Part shown: piece by piece, positions 35,654-44,173 of the stretch
Layout: the number at the start of each line of letters is the position of its first letter
How positions within the stretch are numbered: position 1 is the stretch's first letter
From: an uncultured Clostridia bacterium
GTDB lineage: Bacteria; Bacillota; Clostridia; Oscillospirales; Ruminococcaceae
Length of the DNA stretch: 64,000 bases
Direction of reading: 5' to 3'
Assembly: GCA_944386045.1 (NCBI GenBank)
Contig: CALWZO010000024.1
Location: forward strand, 1 to 64,000
Position numbers and translations under genes: made by a program
The notes under the pieces: generated by a model
The model's input: only the letters and a program-made list of their open reading frames with translations
What the model was told of the DNA's origin: nothing
Database searches by the model: none

Positions 35654-36469
35654 ATGCAGTTATTGAAAGCTGCGCCGGAGGACATTCCTGCGGCAAAACG
35701 GCTGTGGACGGCCGTATTTGATGACGGAACAAAAGGATTTTGTGATTTTATATTTTCAGTTTGTGAAACCGAAAGGATTTATGTAGTCAAAGAGAACGGG
35801 CAGCTTGTCAGCATGCTGATGGCGATAGCTGACCTGCAATACAAACAACAGAAAGGCTTTTATCTTTATTCAGCCTGTACGGCGCCGGACAGCCGCGGAA
35901 AAGGATATATGAAACGGCTGGTAGATTTTGCGCTGAAGTGTGAGCAAGAGCGCGGCAACAGCTTTTGCGTGCTCAAACCGGCCAGCCGGCAGCTGTTTGG
36001 CTTTTATGCACAGCTGGGCTTTGACACGGTGATAAAAACACGCCGCAGCAGCGTGGAGATAAAAAAGAATATATGGCAAAGCGCAGACTTTGACACTGTT
36101 ACCTCCGGCCGCTTTAAATCATGCCGCGAAAAGTTTTTCGGCGGAGATATGGTACATTACACGCCGAAAAGTTATGAGAAATATGCGCAGTATTTGTACA
36201 CTTTCGGCGGATCAACTGCGGAAAGCGAACATGCTTTTGCGGTGTATTATAAAGAGGGTGAACATTTGGAAGTAAAGGAATTGTTTGCCCGTTCATCCCT
36301 TGACGGGATGAAGCTTTTGCAGGCCATAAGGGAAAGGGAAGGCTGCGAAAGCGCTGTCATCAGCCTGGCGGACGGTTCTGACCTGTTTTTGGGCGAGGGC
36401 AGGCTGCAGGATACCTATGCCGTAAAAGGTCTGCCCCGGGACGCTTATATCGGCTTGATGTTTGAATAG
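35654..36469 (+). CDS. GNAT family N-acetyltransferase (AccI/Eis-like length)
   Basis: 271 aa. An N-terminal GNAT fold with the acetyl-CoA-binding block SACTAPDSRGKGYMKRLVDF near residue 74 is followed by a C-terminal extension of about 130 residues, reminiscent of Eis-type or sterol carrier-like two-domain acetyltransferases. The substrate is unknown. AGGAGG lies ahead of ATG 35654. It follows the DUF2156 gene by 12 bp, so both acyl-transfer genes probably share the thyX-tmk transcript. Confidence 0.87.
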   Translation: MQLLKAAPEDIPAAKRLWTAVFDDGTKGFCDFIFSVCETERIYVVKENGQLVSMLMAIADLQYKQQKGFYLYSACTAPDSRGKGYMKRLVDFALKCEQERGNSFCVLKPASRQLFGFYAQLGFDTVIKTRRSSVEIKKNIWQSADFDTVTSGRFKSCREKFFGGDMVHYTPKSYEKYAQYLYTFGGSTAESEHAFAVYYKEGEHLEVKELFARSSLDGMKLLQAIREREGCESAVISLADGSDLFLGEGRLQDTYAVKGLPRDAYIGLMFE

Positions 36470-36471
36470 AT

Positions 36472-36515
36472 TTGCAAATGCTGATATGATGGTGTTATAA
36501 TTGATAGTATACTAT
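36472..36515 (+). promoter_or_regulatory. Promoter with palindrome upstream of MATE gene 2
   Basis: TTGCAA (36472-36477), 18 bp, TATAAT (36496-36501), followed by a perfect 12-bp palindrome ATAGTATACTAT (36504-36515). The palindrome begins 2 bp after the -10 and could be an operator near the transcription start. Confidence 0.45.
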
Positions 36516-36556
36516 TATAATCCATCATAAAAAGAGAAAGAAGTGAGGTGTTTGCA

Positions 36557-37939
36557 ATGAGTTCTGCAGTTTCCATTGAAGAAAAACGAGAACAACGCAG
36601 AAAATTTATGCTGGAAGGTAACTTGCTGAAAGTAATTCCGGTAATAGCACTTCCCCAGGTGGTCACCATGCTTATAGACTCTTTGTATAACATGGCCGAC
36701 ACCTATTTTGTAAGCCAGCTGGGCAAGGCAGCCACTGCGGCCGTGGGCGTCAACGATTCGCTGATGATGATCATCAGGGCTATTTCTCTTGGTTTTGGCA
36801 TGGGTGCCGCCAGCTATATTTCCAGGCAGCTGGGAGCAAAAAATCATGAAGAGGCATCAAAGGCCGCTTCCACTACCATCTTTTCAGCCATGATAGTGGT
36901 GGGAATATTTTCAATTTTTGCTTTCATATTCCGCGAGCCGCTGGTGATGATGCTGGGCGCAACACAGACAGCCAAGGAGTATTCGGTTGACTATGCCACA
37001 TGGATACTGGCCAGCGCCCCTTTTACCGCAGCATCAGTGTGTCTTGCGCAGACGCTGCGTTCGGAGGGAAGTACTACATATTCTATGATAGGCTCTGTTT
37101 CCGGTTGTGTGATAAATGTATTCCTTGACCCGTTGCTTATATCAGGTATGGGCATGGGCGTTGCCGGCGCCGCAATAGCCACCGGTATTTCCAAGGTTAT
37201 AACAGTCATACTTCTCATGCTGCCTTACTGGCAGAAAAAATGCGTCATTGAAGTACACCTTAAATACTTCACACCCAAAATTCCGCTTTATTCGGAAATT
37301 GCAAAGATGGGTATACCCACAATGCTGCGTACCAGCCTGATGAGCGTTTCCACAATTATTATAAACAACCTGGCAGGCGGCTTTGGCGATGCAGCTCTGG
37401 CGGCAGTTTCTGTTGCAAACAAAAGCATGCGTTTGGTTGCCAGCGCGGTTATGGGCTTTGGTCAGGGATTTTCTCCCGTCGCCGGTTTTTGCTGGGGCGC
37501 GAAAAAATACAACCGTGTCAAAAAAGCTTTTTACATCACCAGCATGATAGGTGTTGTACTGTGCGTTATCCTGGGTGTTTCGCTGTGGGTTTTTGCACAG
37601 CAGGCGATAACCATATTTTCCGATGACCCGGAAGTTTTGTCCATAGGTATGATACTGATACGCTCTCAGTGTGCCGTTCTGCCTATGCATGTGTGGGTAA
37701 TGATATCCACAGGATTGTTCCAGGCGCTGGGCAAGCCTGTCCAGGCAGGTTTTCTGGGCCTTTCCAGACAGGCATTTTCACTTATTCCCTGTGTGGTAAT
37801 AATGACCAAACTCTGGCAGCTTACAGGTCTGGCCCTTTCACAGGCCGCATCTGACCTGATTTCCTTCTGCTTTGCCCTTGTGCTGGTCATACCCATGATG
37901 AAAGAATTGAATAATCTTTCTCGGATAGAGGAAGTGTAA
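36557..37939 (+). CDS. MATE family efflux transporter (2)
   Basis: 460 aa, about 12 helices, a typical NorM-type MATE. The first repeat begins around LLKVIPVIALPQVVTMLIDS and the second around SEIAKMGIPTMLRTSLMSVS; a SLGFGMGAASYISRQLG block is also characteristic. It exports drugs or cations using Na+ or H+. ATG 36557 is chosen over a GTG-type upstream start because of the GTGAGG binding site. It is a distinct paralogue of the MATE gene at 10377, with low visible identity. mltG follows after 24 bp. Confidence 0.92.
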   Translation: MSSAVSIEEKREQRRKFMLEGNLLKVIPVIALPQVVTMLIDSLYNMADTYFVSQLGKAATAAVGVNDSLMMIIRAISLGFGMGAASYISRQLGAKNHEEASKAASTTIFSAMIVVGIFSIFAFIFREPLVMMLGATQTAKEYSVDYATWILASAPFTAASVCLAQTLRSEGSTTYSMIGSVSGCVINVFLDPLLISGMGMGVAGAAIATGISKVITVILLMLPYWQKKCVIEVHLKYFTPKIPLYSEIAKMGIPTMLRTSLMSVSTIIINNLAGGFGDAALAAVSVANKSMRLVASAVMGFGQGFSPVAGFCWGAKKYNRVKKAFYITSMIGVVLCVILGVSLWVFAQQAITIFSDDPEVLSIGMILIRSQCAVLPMHVWVMISTGLFQALGKPVQAGFLGLSRQAFSLIPCVVIMTKLWQLTGLALSQAASDLISFCFALVLVIPMMKELNNLSRIEEV

Positions 37940-37963
37940 AATTTTCCATAAGGAGAAAAGGTA

Positions 37964-39037
37964 TTGAAAAAGAAATTTTTAGTCGTAATTTTGCTGCTGG
38001 CTGTCATAGCCGGTGCGGCGGGGATTTTTGCGGTAAGAGATATAGCCGGATCCTCATCACCCGGCCAGCAGGTCAGCGTGGAAATTCCCATGGGCAGCGG
38101 TGCCAACGCCATTGCAAAAATACTTAAAGACAATGGTATAATAGAAAGTGAGCTGCTGTTCAAAATTTACACAAAGCTCAACCCGCCCCGGTCATTGCAG
38201 TACGGACAGTTTACGCTGGATTCCAATATGTCCTACTCGCGGATAATAGAAACTCTCAGTACGGTGCGGTCAAAGCGCGCCACTGTCACGGTGACTTTCC
38301 CCGAAGGCTTTACGCTGATGCAGTTTGCCCAAAGGATGGAAAACAACGGCCTGTGTACTGCACGGGAATTTATAAAAGTTGCCAACAACGGCGATTTCAG
38401 CCAGTTTGAGTTCTGGAGCAGGATAAAAGAACATGAACACAAGTTTATGAAAGGTGAAGGTTATCTTTACCCGGATACATATGAATTTTACGCAGATGAC
38501 GATGTGTATAACATGGTGGAGAAAATCTATGCCAATTTCGACAGCAAAATCACTGACGAAATGTACCGGAGAATGGATGAAATAGGCATGAGTCTGGATG
38601 AGGTCGTCACCCTGGCGTCCTTTGTTCAGGAGGAAGCCGGCCATGAAGAGGACCAGCCCTATGTGGCTGCCTGCCTGCGCAACAGGCTCGAGCCCGGCTC
38701 TCCTCTGCCCAGGCTGGAATGTAATGTGTGCAGCCATATAAATGAAGAGGGCAACTATGTTTACGATTACATAGTCGCTTATTACGGCTCTGTGGAAAAT
38801 GTGCCCCGGGGCATGATGGATGCGTACAATACATACTCTATAAACGGCCTGCCTCCCGGACCGATAGCAAACCCCGGCATAAGCGCCATAAAGAACACTT
38901 TGTGGCCGGCTGAAGATTTTGAGGGCTATTACTATTTTGTAACCGACCTTACCGGCAAATATTACTATGCCAAAACCTTTGAAGAACATCTGAAAAATAT
39001 AGAAAAAGCGTATCGGGTAAACCGGACGCTGGATTAA
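37964..39037 (+). CDS. mltG: Endolytic murein transglycosylase MltG
   Basis: 357 aa, usual length. An N-terminal membrane anchor (residues 1-25) and an extracellular YceG domain. It cuts nascent glycan strands. It shows the LysM-like N-terminal part (ANAIAKILKDNGIIES, FTLDSNMSYSRIIETLS), then VTFPEGFTLMQFAQRM, the catalytic FVQEEAGHEED near residue 222, and NTYSINGLPPGPIANPGISA in part near 287. The start is TTG 37964 after AAGGAGA. It precedes a U32 peptidase gene by 9 bp, the normal Firmicute neighbourhood. Confidence 0.95.
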   Translation: MKKKFLVVILLLAVIAGAAGIFAVRDIAGSSSPGQQVSVEIPMGSGANAIAKILKDNGIIESELLFKIYTKLNPPRSLQYGQFTLDSNMSYSRIIETLSTVRSKRATVTVTFPEGFTLMQFAQRMENNGLCTAREFIKVANNGDFSQFEFWSRIKEHEHKFMKGEGYLYPDTYEFYADDDVYNMVEKIYANFDSKITDEMYRRMDEIGMSLDEVVTLASFVQEEAGHEEDQPYVAACLRNRLEPGSPLPRLECNVCSHINEEGNYVYDYIVAYYGSVENVPRGMMDAYNTYSINGLPPGPIANPGISAIKNTLWPAEDFEGYYYFVTDLTGKYYYAKTFEEHLKNIEKAYRVNRTLD

Positions 39038-39046
39038 GGAGCAATT

Positions 39047-40267
39047 ATGAACAAACCGGAGCTTTTGTCCCCGGCAGGAGATATCGAGCGTTTGAAATAC
39101 GCTTTTGAATACGGCGCCGATGCGGTGTACCTGGGCGCGGAAGAATACGGTATGCGTGCAGCACCGAAAAACTTTACCCTGGAACAGCTGAAAGAGGCGG
39201 TGGACATCGCCAACAGCCTGGGCAAAAAAGTATACCTGACCCTCAACACCGTCCCCACCAACGAAGAGGTGGACAGGATGCCGCGGTTTATCCGAAAAGT
39301 TGCCGAAACAGGTGTACATGCCGTTATAGTGGCGGACCTGGGCGTGCTGTCCATGGTGAAAGAAAACGCCCCGGACATGGAAATACACCTGTCAACACAG
39401 GCAGGTGTGGTAAACTATGTGACAGCCAACGCCGCATATAAACTGGGGGCCAAAAGGGTTGTACTGGCCAGGGAATTGTCTTTTGAAGATATAATCACCA
39501 TCAGAAAAAACACACCGGCAGACCTGGATATTGAATGTTTTGTACACGGTGCAATGTGCATGTCTTTTTCGGGCAGGTGTCTGCTGTCCCATTACCTGAC
39601 AGGACGCGACGCCAACAGGGGAGAGTGCGCTCAGCCCTGCCGCTGGCAGTGGCAGCTGACTGAAAAGACCCGCCCCGGCATGACCTATGATATAGGAGAA
39701 AATGAAGGCGGAACATATATAATGAACGCTAATGACCTGTGTATGGCGCCTTATGTGGACATGCTGGTTCAGGCCGGAATAAGCAGTCTGAAAATTGAAG
39801 GCAGGGCAAAAAGTTTTTACTATGTTGCATCTGTCACCGCCGCATACAGAAAAGCGCTGGATTCTTATTTTGAAAAGCCTGACAAATGGCTGTGCCCCAT
39901 ATGGACTTTGGAAGAATTGACCAAAACCAGCCACAGGAGATATTCCACAGGCTTCTATTTCGGGCCGGAAAACGCCACCCAGACAACCGATACTTCCAGC
40001 TATGTAAGGGAATGGGACCTTCTGGCAGTGGTGGAAAAATGGGAAAACGGCGTCGCTTACTGCACTCAGCGCGGAAAGCTGGAGCAGGGGGATACGGTGG
40101 AAATTTTACAGCCCGGTGCACAGACTGTCAGTGTTACACCGGCCTGGCTGAAAAACAGCGAGGGCGAGGAAATAACCTCAACCCCTCATTCCAAAATGGA
40201 ATTTACAATGGACTGCCCGCGGCAGGTGCCGCCAATGTCCATCATCAGAAGAAAAGCAAAAGACTGA
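39047..40267 (+). CDS. Peptidase U32 family protein
   Basis: 406 aa. The U32 signature is ECFVHGAMCMSFSGRCLLS near residue 165, with nearby ECAQPCRW; these cysteines may hold an iron-sulfur cluster. Relatives include YrrN/YrrO and TrhP, which help hydroxylate tRNA uridine 34, and collagenase-like PrtC. It is probably a tRNA hydroxylation factor rather than a secreted protease. Placement behind mltG matches the Firmicute order. A terminator follows. Confidence 0.92.
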   Translation: MNKPELLSPAGDIERLKYAFEYGADAVYLGAEEYGMRAAPKNFTLEQLKEAVDIANSLGKKVYLTLNTVPTNEEVDRMPRFIRKVAETGVHAVIVADLGVLSMVKENAPDMEIHLSTQAGVVNYVTANAAYKLGAKRVVLARELSFEDIITIRKNTPADLDIECFVHGAMCMSFSGRCLLSHYLTGRDANRGECAQPCRWQWQLTEKTRPGMTYDIGENEGGTYIMNANDLCMAPYVDMLVQAGISSLKIEGRAKSFYYVASVTAAYRKALDSYFEKPDKWLCPIWTLEELTKTSHRRYSTGFYFGPENATQTTDTSSYVREWDLLAVVEKWENGVAYCTQRGKLEQGDTVEILQPGAQTVSVTPAWLKNSEGEEITSTPHSKMEFTMDCPRQVPPMSIIRRKAKD

Positions 40268-40269
40268 CA

Positions 40270-40303
40270 TTAAAAAAGCCGTATTTTATACGGCTTTTTT
40301 GTT
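40270..40303. terminator. Bidirectional terminator, shared with the permease stop
   Basis: AAAAAAGCCGTA/TACGGCTTTTTT stem with a 5-nt loop (40272-40300). The minus-strand permease stop codon (40286-40288) lies in the loop, so its last codons form one arm of the hairpin. Confidence 0.93.
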
Positions 40304-41602
40304 TGGCTTTTTGTGTTTTGTCCTGATTTTGTTCCTGGCTGTTCCGTAGGCAAACCGCAATGCCAGCAACAGAACATTGGCCGCTGCCATGGTCACTGTC
40401 AGCTCTTTCAAAGCAAGAGTAACCACAAACAGCTCCATTACGGCACACGCAAAAATCAGCGGAAAATATATTATCGGAGGTATATACATTTCAGATTCTT
40501 CCCATTCCTTTTTATATACAAACGGAAAGTTCACACAGGATATTATCAGCAGCACTGCCGCCAGGCTGTTCAGAACCATTGTGATGCCGGCTATCTGTGA
40601 TATGGAAAAACCGAAAACAGTGGGTATACACCCGATGACAAATATTATCGCCACTGCAACATAATATGCGCCGTACCTGTTTTGCCTGGCCAGAAAAGCC
40701 GGAAGCCACCCGTCTTTCACCCCGGCCATCACCGGTGCAGCCGAATCCACAATGCCTGCATTCATTGTGGTCAGCAGGGCAAACACCGGCCCGAAAATTA
40801 TAAACAAGCTATAAAACACAGGGGAGAAAACAGCCTTTGCGGTTACTGCCAGGGTCTTGCCGGCACTTTCGGACAACGGCAGGACAGCGCCGCTGGCAAA
40901 GCCCACAGCTATATATATTACGCTTATCACTGCGCTTACGGCAATTATTGCTCTGGGGATATTCTTTTTTGGATTTTGGGCATAAGGCATGTAGTTGGCC
41001 AGGCTGGATATACCGTCGCAGGAATAGCTCAGCAGTACAACAGCTGTCAGAAAACCCTCTTTTCCGTTTAAAAACATATACGGTGAAGAAAAATCCAGGT
41101 ATCCCGGCTGCATGTTAAGCGTACATACAATTGAAAAAAACACCAGTGCCGCCAGCAGTAACGGTGTGGCAAGGCTTTGTATCCGGCTCATGGCGTTGAC
41201 CCCAAACAGATTGGCAAAACAGAACAGTGCCCATATTGCTGTGGCAATCAGCTTTCCCGGGGCACCGGGAGCAAAATCCGATATATATCCGGACAGCGCC
41301 AGGACGGCAGTCCCCCTGGCGGCCCAGTTAAGCAGGGAAGCTATGGTTATCAGTCCGCCGTATTTTTCACCGGTGCATCCGGTGATTATGGCGTATTTTC
41401 CGCCTTCTGCCTGTATGGCAGATGTGAAAAACACATAGGGGAGCTCGCGTATAAAGGACAGGGCACATGTAAAGGCAAAGGCCATCCACACCGAAAAACC
41501 GGTAACCGCCAGTGCGCTGCCCACGATGCTGACAACTCCTGCGCCTATCACATGGCCGGTGCCTATCCATACCAGCTGTGACAAAGATAATTTTTTTTCC
41601 AT
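40286..41602 (-). CDS. APC superfamily amino acid permease
   Basis: 438 aa with about 12 membrane helices. The N-terminal LVWIGTGHVIGAGVVSIVGS has the GxGxxxG-like substrate motif of amino acid-polyamine-organocation transporters; other helices such as YAQNPKKNIPRAIIAVSAVI are typical. The exact amino acid cannot be told. It has its own region ahead of it after the EFR1 terminator and ends in a shared terminator hairpin. The start is ATG 41602 after a GGAGGAATA-type binding site on the minus strand. Confidence 0.9.
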   Translation of the reverse strand: MEKKLSLSQLVWIGTGHVIGAGVVSIVGSALAVTGFSVWMAFAFTCALSFIRELPYVFFTSAIQAEGGKYAIITGCTGEKYGGLITIASLLNWAARGTAVLALSGYISDFAPGAPGKLIATAIWALFCFANLFGVNAMSRIQSLATPLLLAALVFFSIVCTLNMQPGYLDFSSPYMFLNGKEGFLTAVVLLSYSCDGISSLANYMPYAQNPKKNIPRAIIAVSAVISVIYIAVGFASGAVLPLSESAGKTLAVTAKAVFSPVFYSLFIIFGPVFALLTTMNAGIVDSAAPVMAGVKDGWLPAFLARQNRYGAYYVAVAIIFVIGCIPTVFGFSISQIAGITMVLNSLAAVLLIISCVNFPFVYKKEWEESEMYIPPIIYFPLIFACAVMELFVVTLALKELTVTMAAANVLLLALRFAYGTARNKIRTKHKKPNKKAV

Positions 41603-41653
41603 ATTTTATTCCTCCGGGGAAAAGGTTATATTAAATTTTATTCGCCGGCAAAA

Positions 41654-41688
41654 AAATAATGCTCCGGCTGCTGCCGGAGCATTATTTC
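41654..41688 (-). terminator. Terminator after the EFR1 gene
   Basis: A 15-bp perfect stem AAATAATGCTCCGGC / GCCGGAGCATTATTT with a 4-nt loop. On the minus strand it is followed by TTTTTT, 18 nt beyond the EFR1 stop. Confidence 0.92.
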
Positions 41689-41704
41689 AGGAATACAGGA
41701 TAAA

Positions 41705-42490
41705 TTACATAAAGTATTTGTTTTCTTTGTCGGGTTTGGCAAAGCCGGCGATACATCTGTCAACCATGGCCTTGTATCCTTCACCTGCAAAGTATTTGGC
41801 ATGTTTGGGACAGATTGTCACACAGCGATGACAACGCAGACACTCTGTGGGATCTTTTGCCAGCTCTTTGGGGTTTTCCAGACTGATAACGCCGTTGGGA
41901 CATTTTTTGGCGCACAGTTTGCAGTTTATGCAGTCGTCTGTTGTGCTGGGACCCAAAGGCATTGAGCCGCCTTTTTCTTTATAGGGTCTGTTGCCGGGGA
42001 TTGTGCCTTTCGGCAGTGCCTTTCCGTCTTTGGCGGCAACCAGTTTGATGAACTCGGCTGCGCCGGCCAGGTCTTCTTCGTTCGGGCGGCTTCCGGCTAT
42101 CTCATCAGAGAAGGAATGTCTGCCAACAACAGCAGCTCCTCCCACAACAACAAAGCCTTTTTCTGTCATGAGGTCTTCCATTTCAACAACAGTGTCGTCA
42201 AAATCCCTGTTTCCGTATGTACCTACAACAACACAGGGGGTGTTGTCACCTTTGAGGGCGTTCAGGTATTCCAGGCAGATGGTGGGTACTCTGCCGCCGT
42301 ATATCGGCAAAGAAAGGATGACAAAATCGTCCGGACCAAAGGACGGTGCTTTTGCCGGGTCCCTGTCGGCAGGCAGTGTGAAATCGTATTCAACCATCTC
42401 TTTGTCCAAAGCTTTGCCCATTGCCACAGCATATTTTTTGCTGACATTTGTGGCGCTGAAATAAACCAGGCTGACTTTTTTGATTTCCAT
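41705..42490 (-). CDS. EFR1-family ferredoxin with N-terminal flavodoxin domain
   Basis: 261 aa. Residues about 6-150 form a flavodoxin-like domain (VSLVYFSATNVSKKYAVAMG, then ILSLPIYGGRVP), followed by two CxxCxxCxxxCP 4Fe-4S motifs (CINCKLCAKKCP near residue 190 and CLRCHRCVTICP near 218). It probably passes electrons between a flavin and clusters; these are common in gut Clostridia without known partners. It stands alone between two terminator-like regions, with a strong promoter covered by a 23-bp palindrome (see 42544-42582). Confidence 0.92.
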   Translation of the reverse strand: MEIKKVSLVYFSATNVSKKYAVAMGKALDKEMVEYDFTLPADRDPAKAPSFGPDDFVILSLPIYGGRVPTICLEYLNALKGDNTPCVVVGTYGNRDFDDTVVEMEDLMTEKGFVVVGGAAVVGRHSFSDEIAGSRPNEEDLAGAAEFIKLVAAKDGKALPKGTIPGNRPYKEKGGSMPLGPSTTDDCINCKLCAKKCPNGVISLENPKELAKDPTECLRCHRCVTICPKHAKYFAGEGYKAMVDRCIAGFAKPDKENKYFM

Positions 42491-42543
42491 AACAAAATCT
42501 CCTTTTAGAATAAATTTACAGGTGCGTTTTTACCTTGTCTAAC

Positions 42544-42582
42544 ATTATATCAACAGCCTGATGTAATGTCAATCATTACATC
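42544..42582 (-). promoter_or_regulatory. EFR1 promoter with a 23-bp palindrome on the -35
   Basis: On the minus strand: TTGACA (42567-42572), 17 bp, TATAAT (42544-42549), a perfect consensus promoter. The inverted repeat GATGTAATG-5-CATTACATC (42560-42582, 9-bp perfect arms) covers the -35. The shape (9-5-9) resembles MarR- or TetR-type operators. The regulator is not adjacent. Confidence 0.7.
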
Positions 42583-42643
42583 ATATTTTTAAGCTGGTTT
42601 CTGCAAATTTATTACAAAAAGAAGAGTGCCTGCAATCCGGTTT

Positions 42644-43105
42644 TCAAATTTTTTCAGCAAGGTATTTGTCCTTGAAAATCTTTGCCTTTGAAAGCCAGAA
42701 GTCCGGCTCTCGCTGACCGCTGCGGCGCTTTTTGCTGTTGTACCGGCCGTTCATATTCAAGGTAAAACGGCTTTTTTTTAATTTTTCGGTACAGCATATA
42801 TACAGATTGTCTTTTGGGGCAAACAGCGCAAAGGGCGCCCGGTTTTCGTACCAGAAATCAAAAAATACAAAAACATCTCCGTCTTTTTCTTCCCGGACAC
42901 GGCTTATTGCATCGGCTGCCCGTGCGCGGCTTATATCTTTCAGGAAAATGTTCATATTGCGGCAGACCGACAGCTTTTCTGCCACTGCCTGGGTCCTGTC
43001 TGTGTCCAGGCATCCGGCCATGTCATCCAGGTTCTTTTTCAGCAGTATGGCGGCTGCTTCGGAATATGCCTTCCTGGCCATGTACACCTTTCTCTGTATA
43101 TCCAT
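42644..43105 (-). CDS. Orphan cytosolic protein
   Basis: 153 aa when started at ATG 43105, with GAGGTGA on the minus strand; a start 12 bp further upstream is less likely. It is basic and predicted soluble: an N-terminal helical part (VYMARKAYSEAAAILLKK), then FVFFDFWYENRAPFALF and a C-terminal KKRRSGQREPDFWLSKAKIF. I recognise no family. There is no terminator visible right after it and a 150-bp gap to the EFR1 gene. Codon use looks native. Confidence 0.6.
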   Translation of the reverse strand: MDIQRKVYMARKAYSEAAAILLKKNLDDMAGCLDTDRTQAVAEKLSVCRNMNIFLKDISRARAADAISRVREEKDGDVFVFFDFWYENRAPFALFAPKDNLYICCTEKLKKSRFTLNMNGRYNSKKRRSGQREPDFWLSKAKIFKDKYLAEKI

Positions 43106-43311
43106 CACAAATATCACCTCGATTTATTATATTAAGCAAGGTGACGGTTTGTCAGTTTTATTGTGAAAATTTACAATGGGAAATAGTATTTTTATAAAAA
43201 TTTGTGCAATTGTTTGAAAAAACTTTTTAAATTATTTTATACTTGTAAAAATGGCGGTTTTGGTTTATTATTAGAAATATAGAAATTAAATTTTCTGGAG
43301 GATTTTTAATT

Positions 43312-43878
43312 ATGGCAAAAATTTTGGTTGAAACATCAGCAAGACATATTCATCTTACACAAGAGCATGTTGATATACTTTTCGGTGCCGGCCACCAGCT
43401 TACAAAGAAAAAAGACCTTTCTCAGCCCGGTCAGTTCGCCTGCGAAGAAAGAGTTACAGTTGTAGGCCCCAAAAGAGAGCTGGCAAATGTGTCTATTCTC
43501 GGCCCCGTCAGAAAGGCTTCTCAGGTAGAGCTGTCCCTGACAGACGCCCGTTCCATCGGCATCACAGCCCCTGTAAGAGAGTCCGGTGACATTGCCGGTT
43601 CAGCTCCCTGCAAACTGGTTGGACCTGCCGGTGAAGTTGAACTGACAGAGGGTGTTATCGCTGCAAAAAGACATATACATATCACTCCCGAAGATGCTCA
43701 GAGCTTTGGTGTTGCTGACAAAGAAATCGTAAAGGTTAAAATCGATTCTGACGGCAGAAGCCTGATCTTTGATGATGTTGTTGTAAGAGTAAGCGCTTCT
43801 TACGCAACAGCAATGCACATCGACACAGACGAATCCAACGCTTGCGGCGGTGCAAACAGCGGCGAAATTGTAAAATAA
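43312..43878 (+). CDS. pduL: PduL-like phosphate propanoyltransferase / phosphotransacylase
   Basis: 188 aa. It exchanges CoA and phosphate on acyl groups. Two PduL barrels each have a zinc-binding HxH: ETSARHIHL at the N terminus and AAKRHIHI near residue 122; a third conserved stretch, TAMHIDTDESNACG, is near 160. It lacks the N-terminal microcompartment-targeting peptide of PduL in bacterial microcompartments and stands alone between a promoter (TTGAAA-18-TATACT, 43214-43243) and a terminator. It is likely the general phosphotransacetylase for acetate formation. No acetate kinase is adjacent. Confidence 0.93.
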   Translation: MAKILVETSARHIHLTQEHVDILFGAGHQLTKKKDLSQPGQFACEERVTVVGPKRELANVSILGPVRKASQVELSLTDARSIGITAPVRESGDIAGSAPCKLVGPAGEVELTEGVIAAKRHIHITPEDAQSFGVADKEIVKVKIDSDGRSLIFDDVVVRVSASYATAMHIDTDESNACGGANSGEIVK

Positions 43879-43888
43879 TATTCAAAGC

Positions 43889-43918
43889 ATAAAAGGGCGC
43901 CTTTGGGCGCCTTTTTTA
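43889..43918 (+). terminator. Terminator of pduL
   Basis: AAAGGGCGCC/GGCGCCTTT-type stem followed by TTTTTTATT, about 12 nt after the stop codon. Confidence 0.9.
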
Positions 43919-43976
43919 TTTGCAAAAGATATTGAATTATTTTTTGCAATGTGGTATATTATAATAGTTGTATGGA

Positions 43977-44130
43977 CAGTGCTATTTTACGGTGTTGTCA
44001 GATATGCAGAGAAAGCCGGCACGAGGGCAGGCTGTGAACCATGTCAGGTGGGGAACCAAGCAGCATTAAGCAGATTCTCCCTGCGATGCCCAAGTTTTCT
44101 CTGCATATGTGATAATTCCTGCGCTTTAAA
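43977..44130 (+). ncRNA. ffs: Signal recognition particle RNA (large bacterial type)
   Basis: The SRP helix 8 core is unmistakable: GTCAGGTGGGGAACCAAGC (about 44043-44061), with the GGAA tetraloop closed by GG/CC, joined to CAGCATTAAGC. Flanking long helices (GATATGCAGAGAAA with TTTCTCTGCATATG) indicate the larger Firmicute type with an Alu domain. A TATAAT -10 at 43960-43965 precedes it. Boundaries are estimated. Its place just before dnaX-ybaB-recR is the conserved Firmicute order. Confidence 0.9.
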
Positions 44131-44173
44131 GCGTAATATAGCCTGTCCTGTTTTAAAATAAGGAGGAGAACAT

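Noticed and set aside
38270..39388. 372-codon minus-strand open frame
   Set aside because: Antisense shadow of mltG and the U32 gene; no family features.
43312..43878. A bacterial microcompartment locus around pduL
   Set aside because: No shell-protein, aldehyde dehydrogenase or diol/ethanolamine enzyme genes adjoin it.
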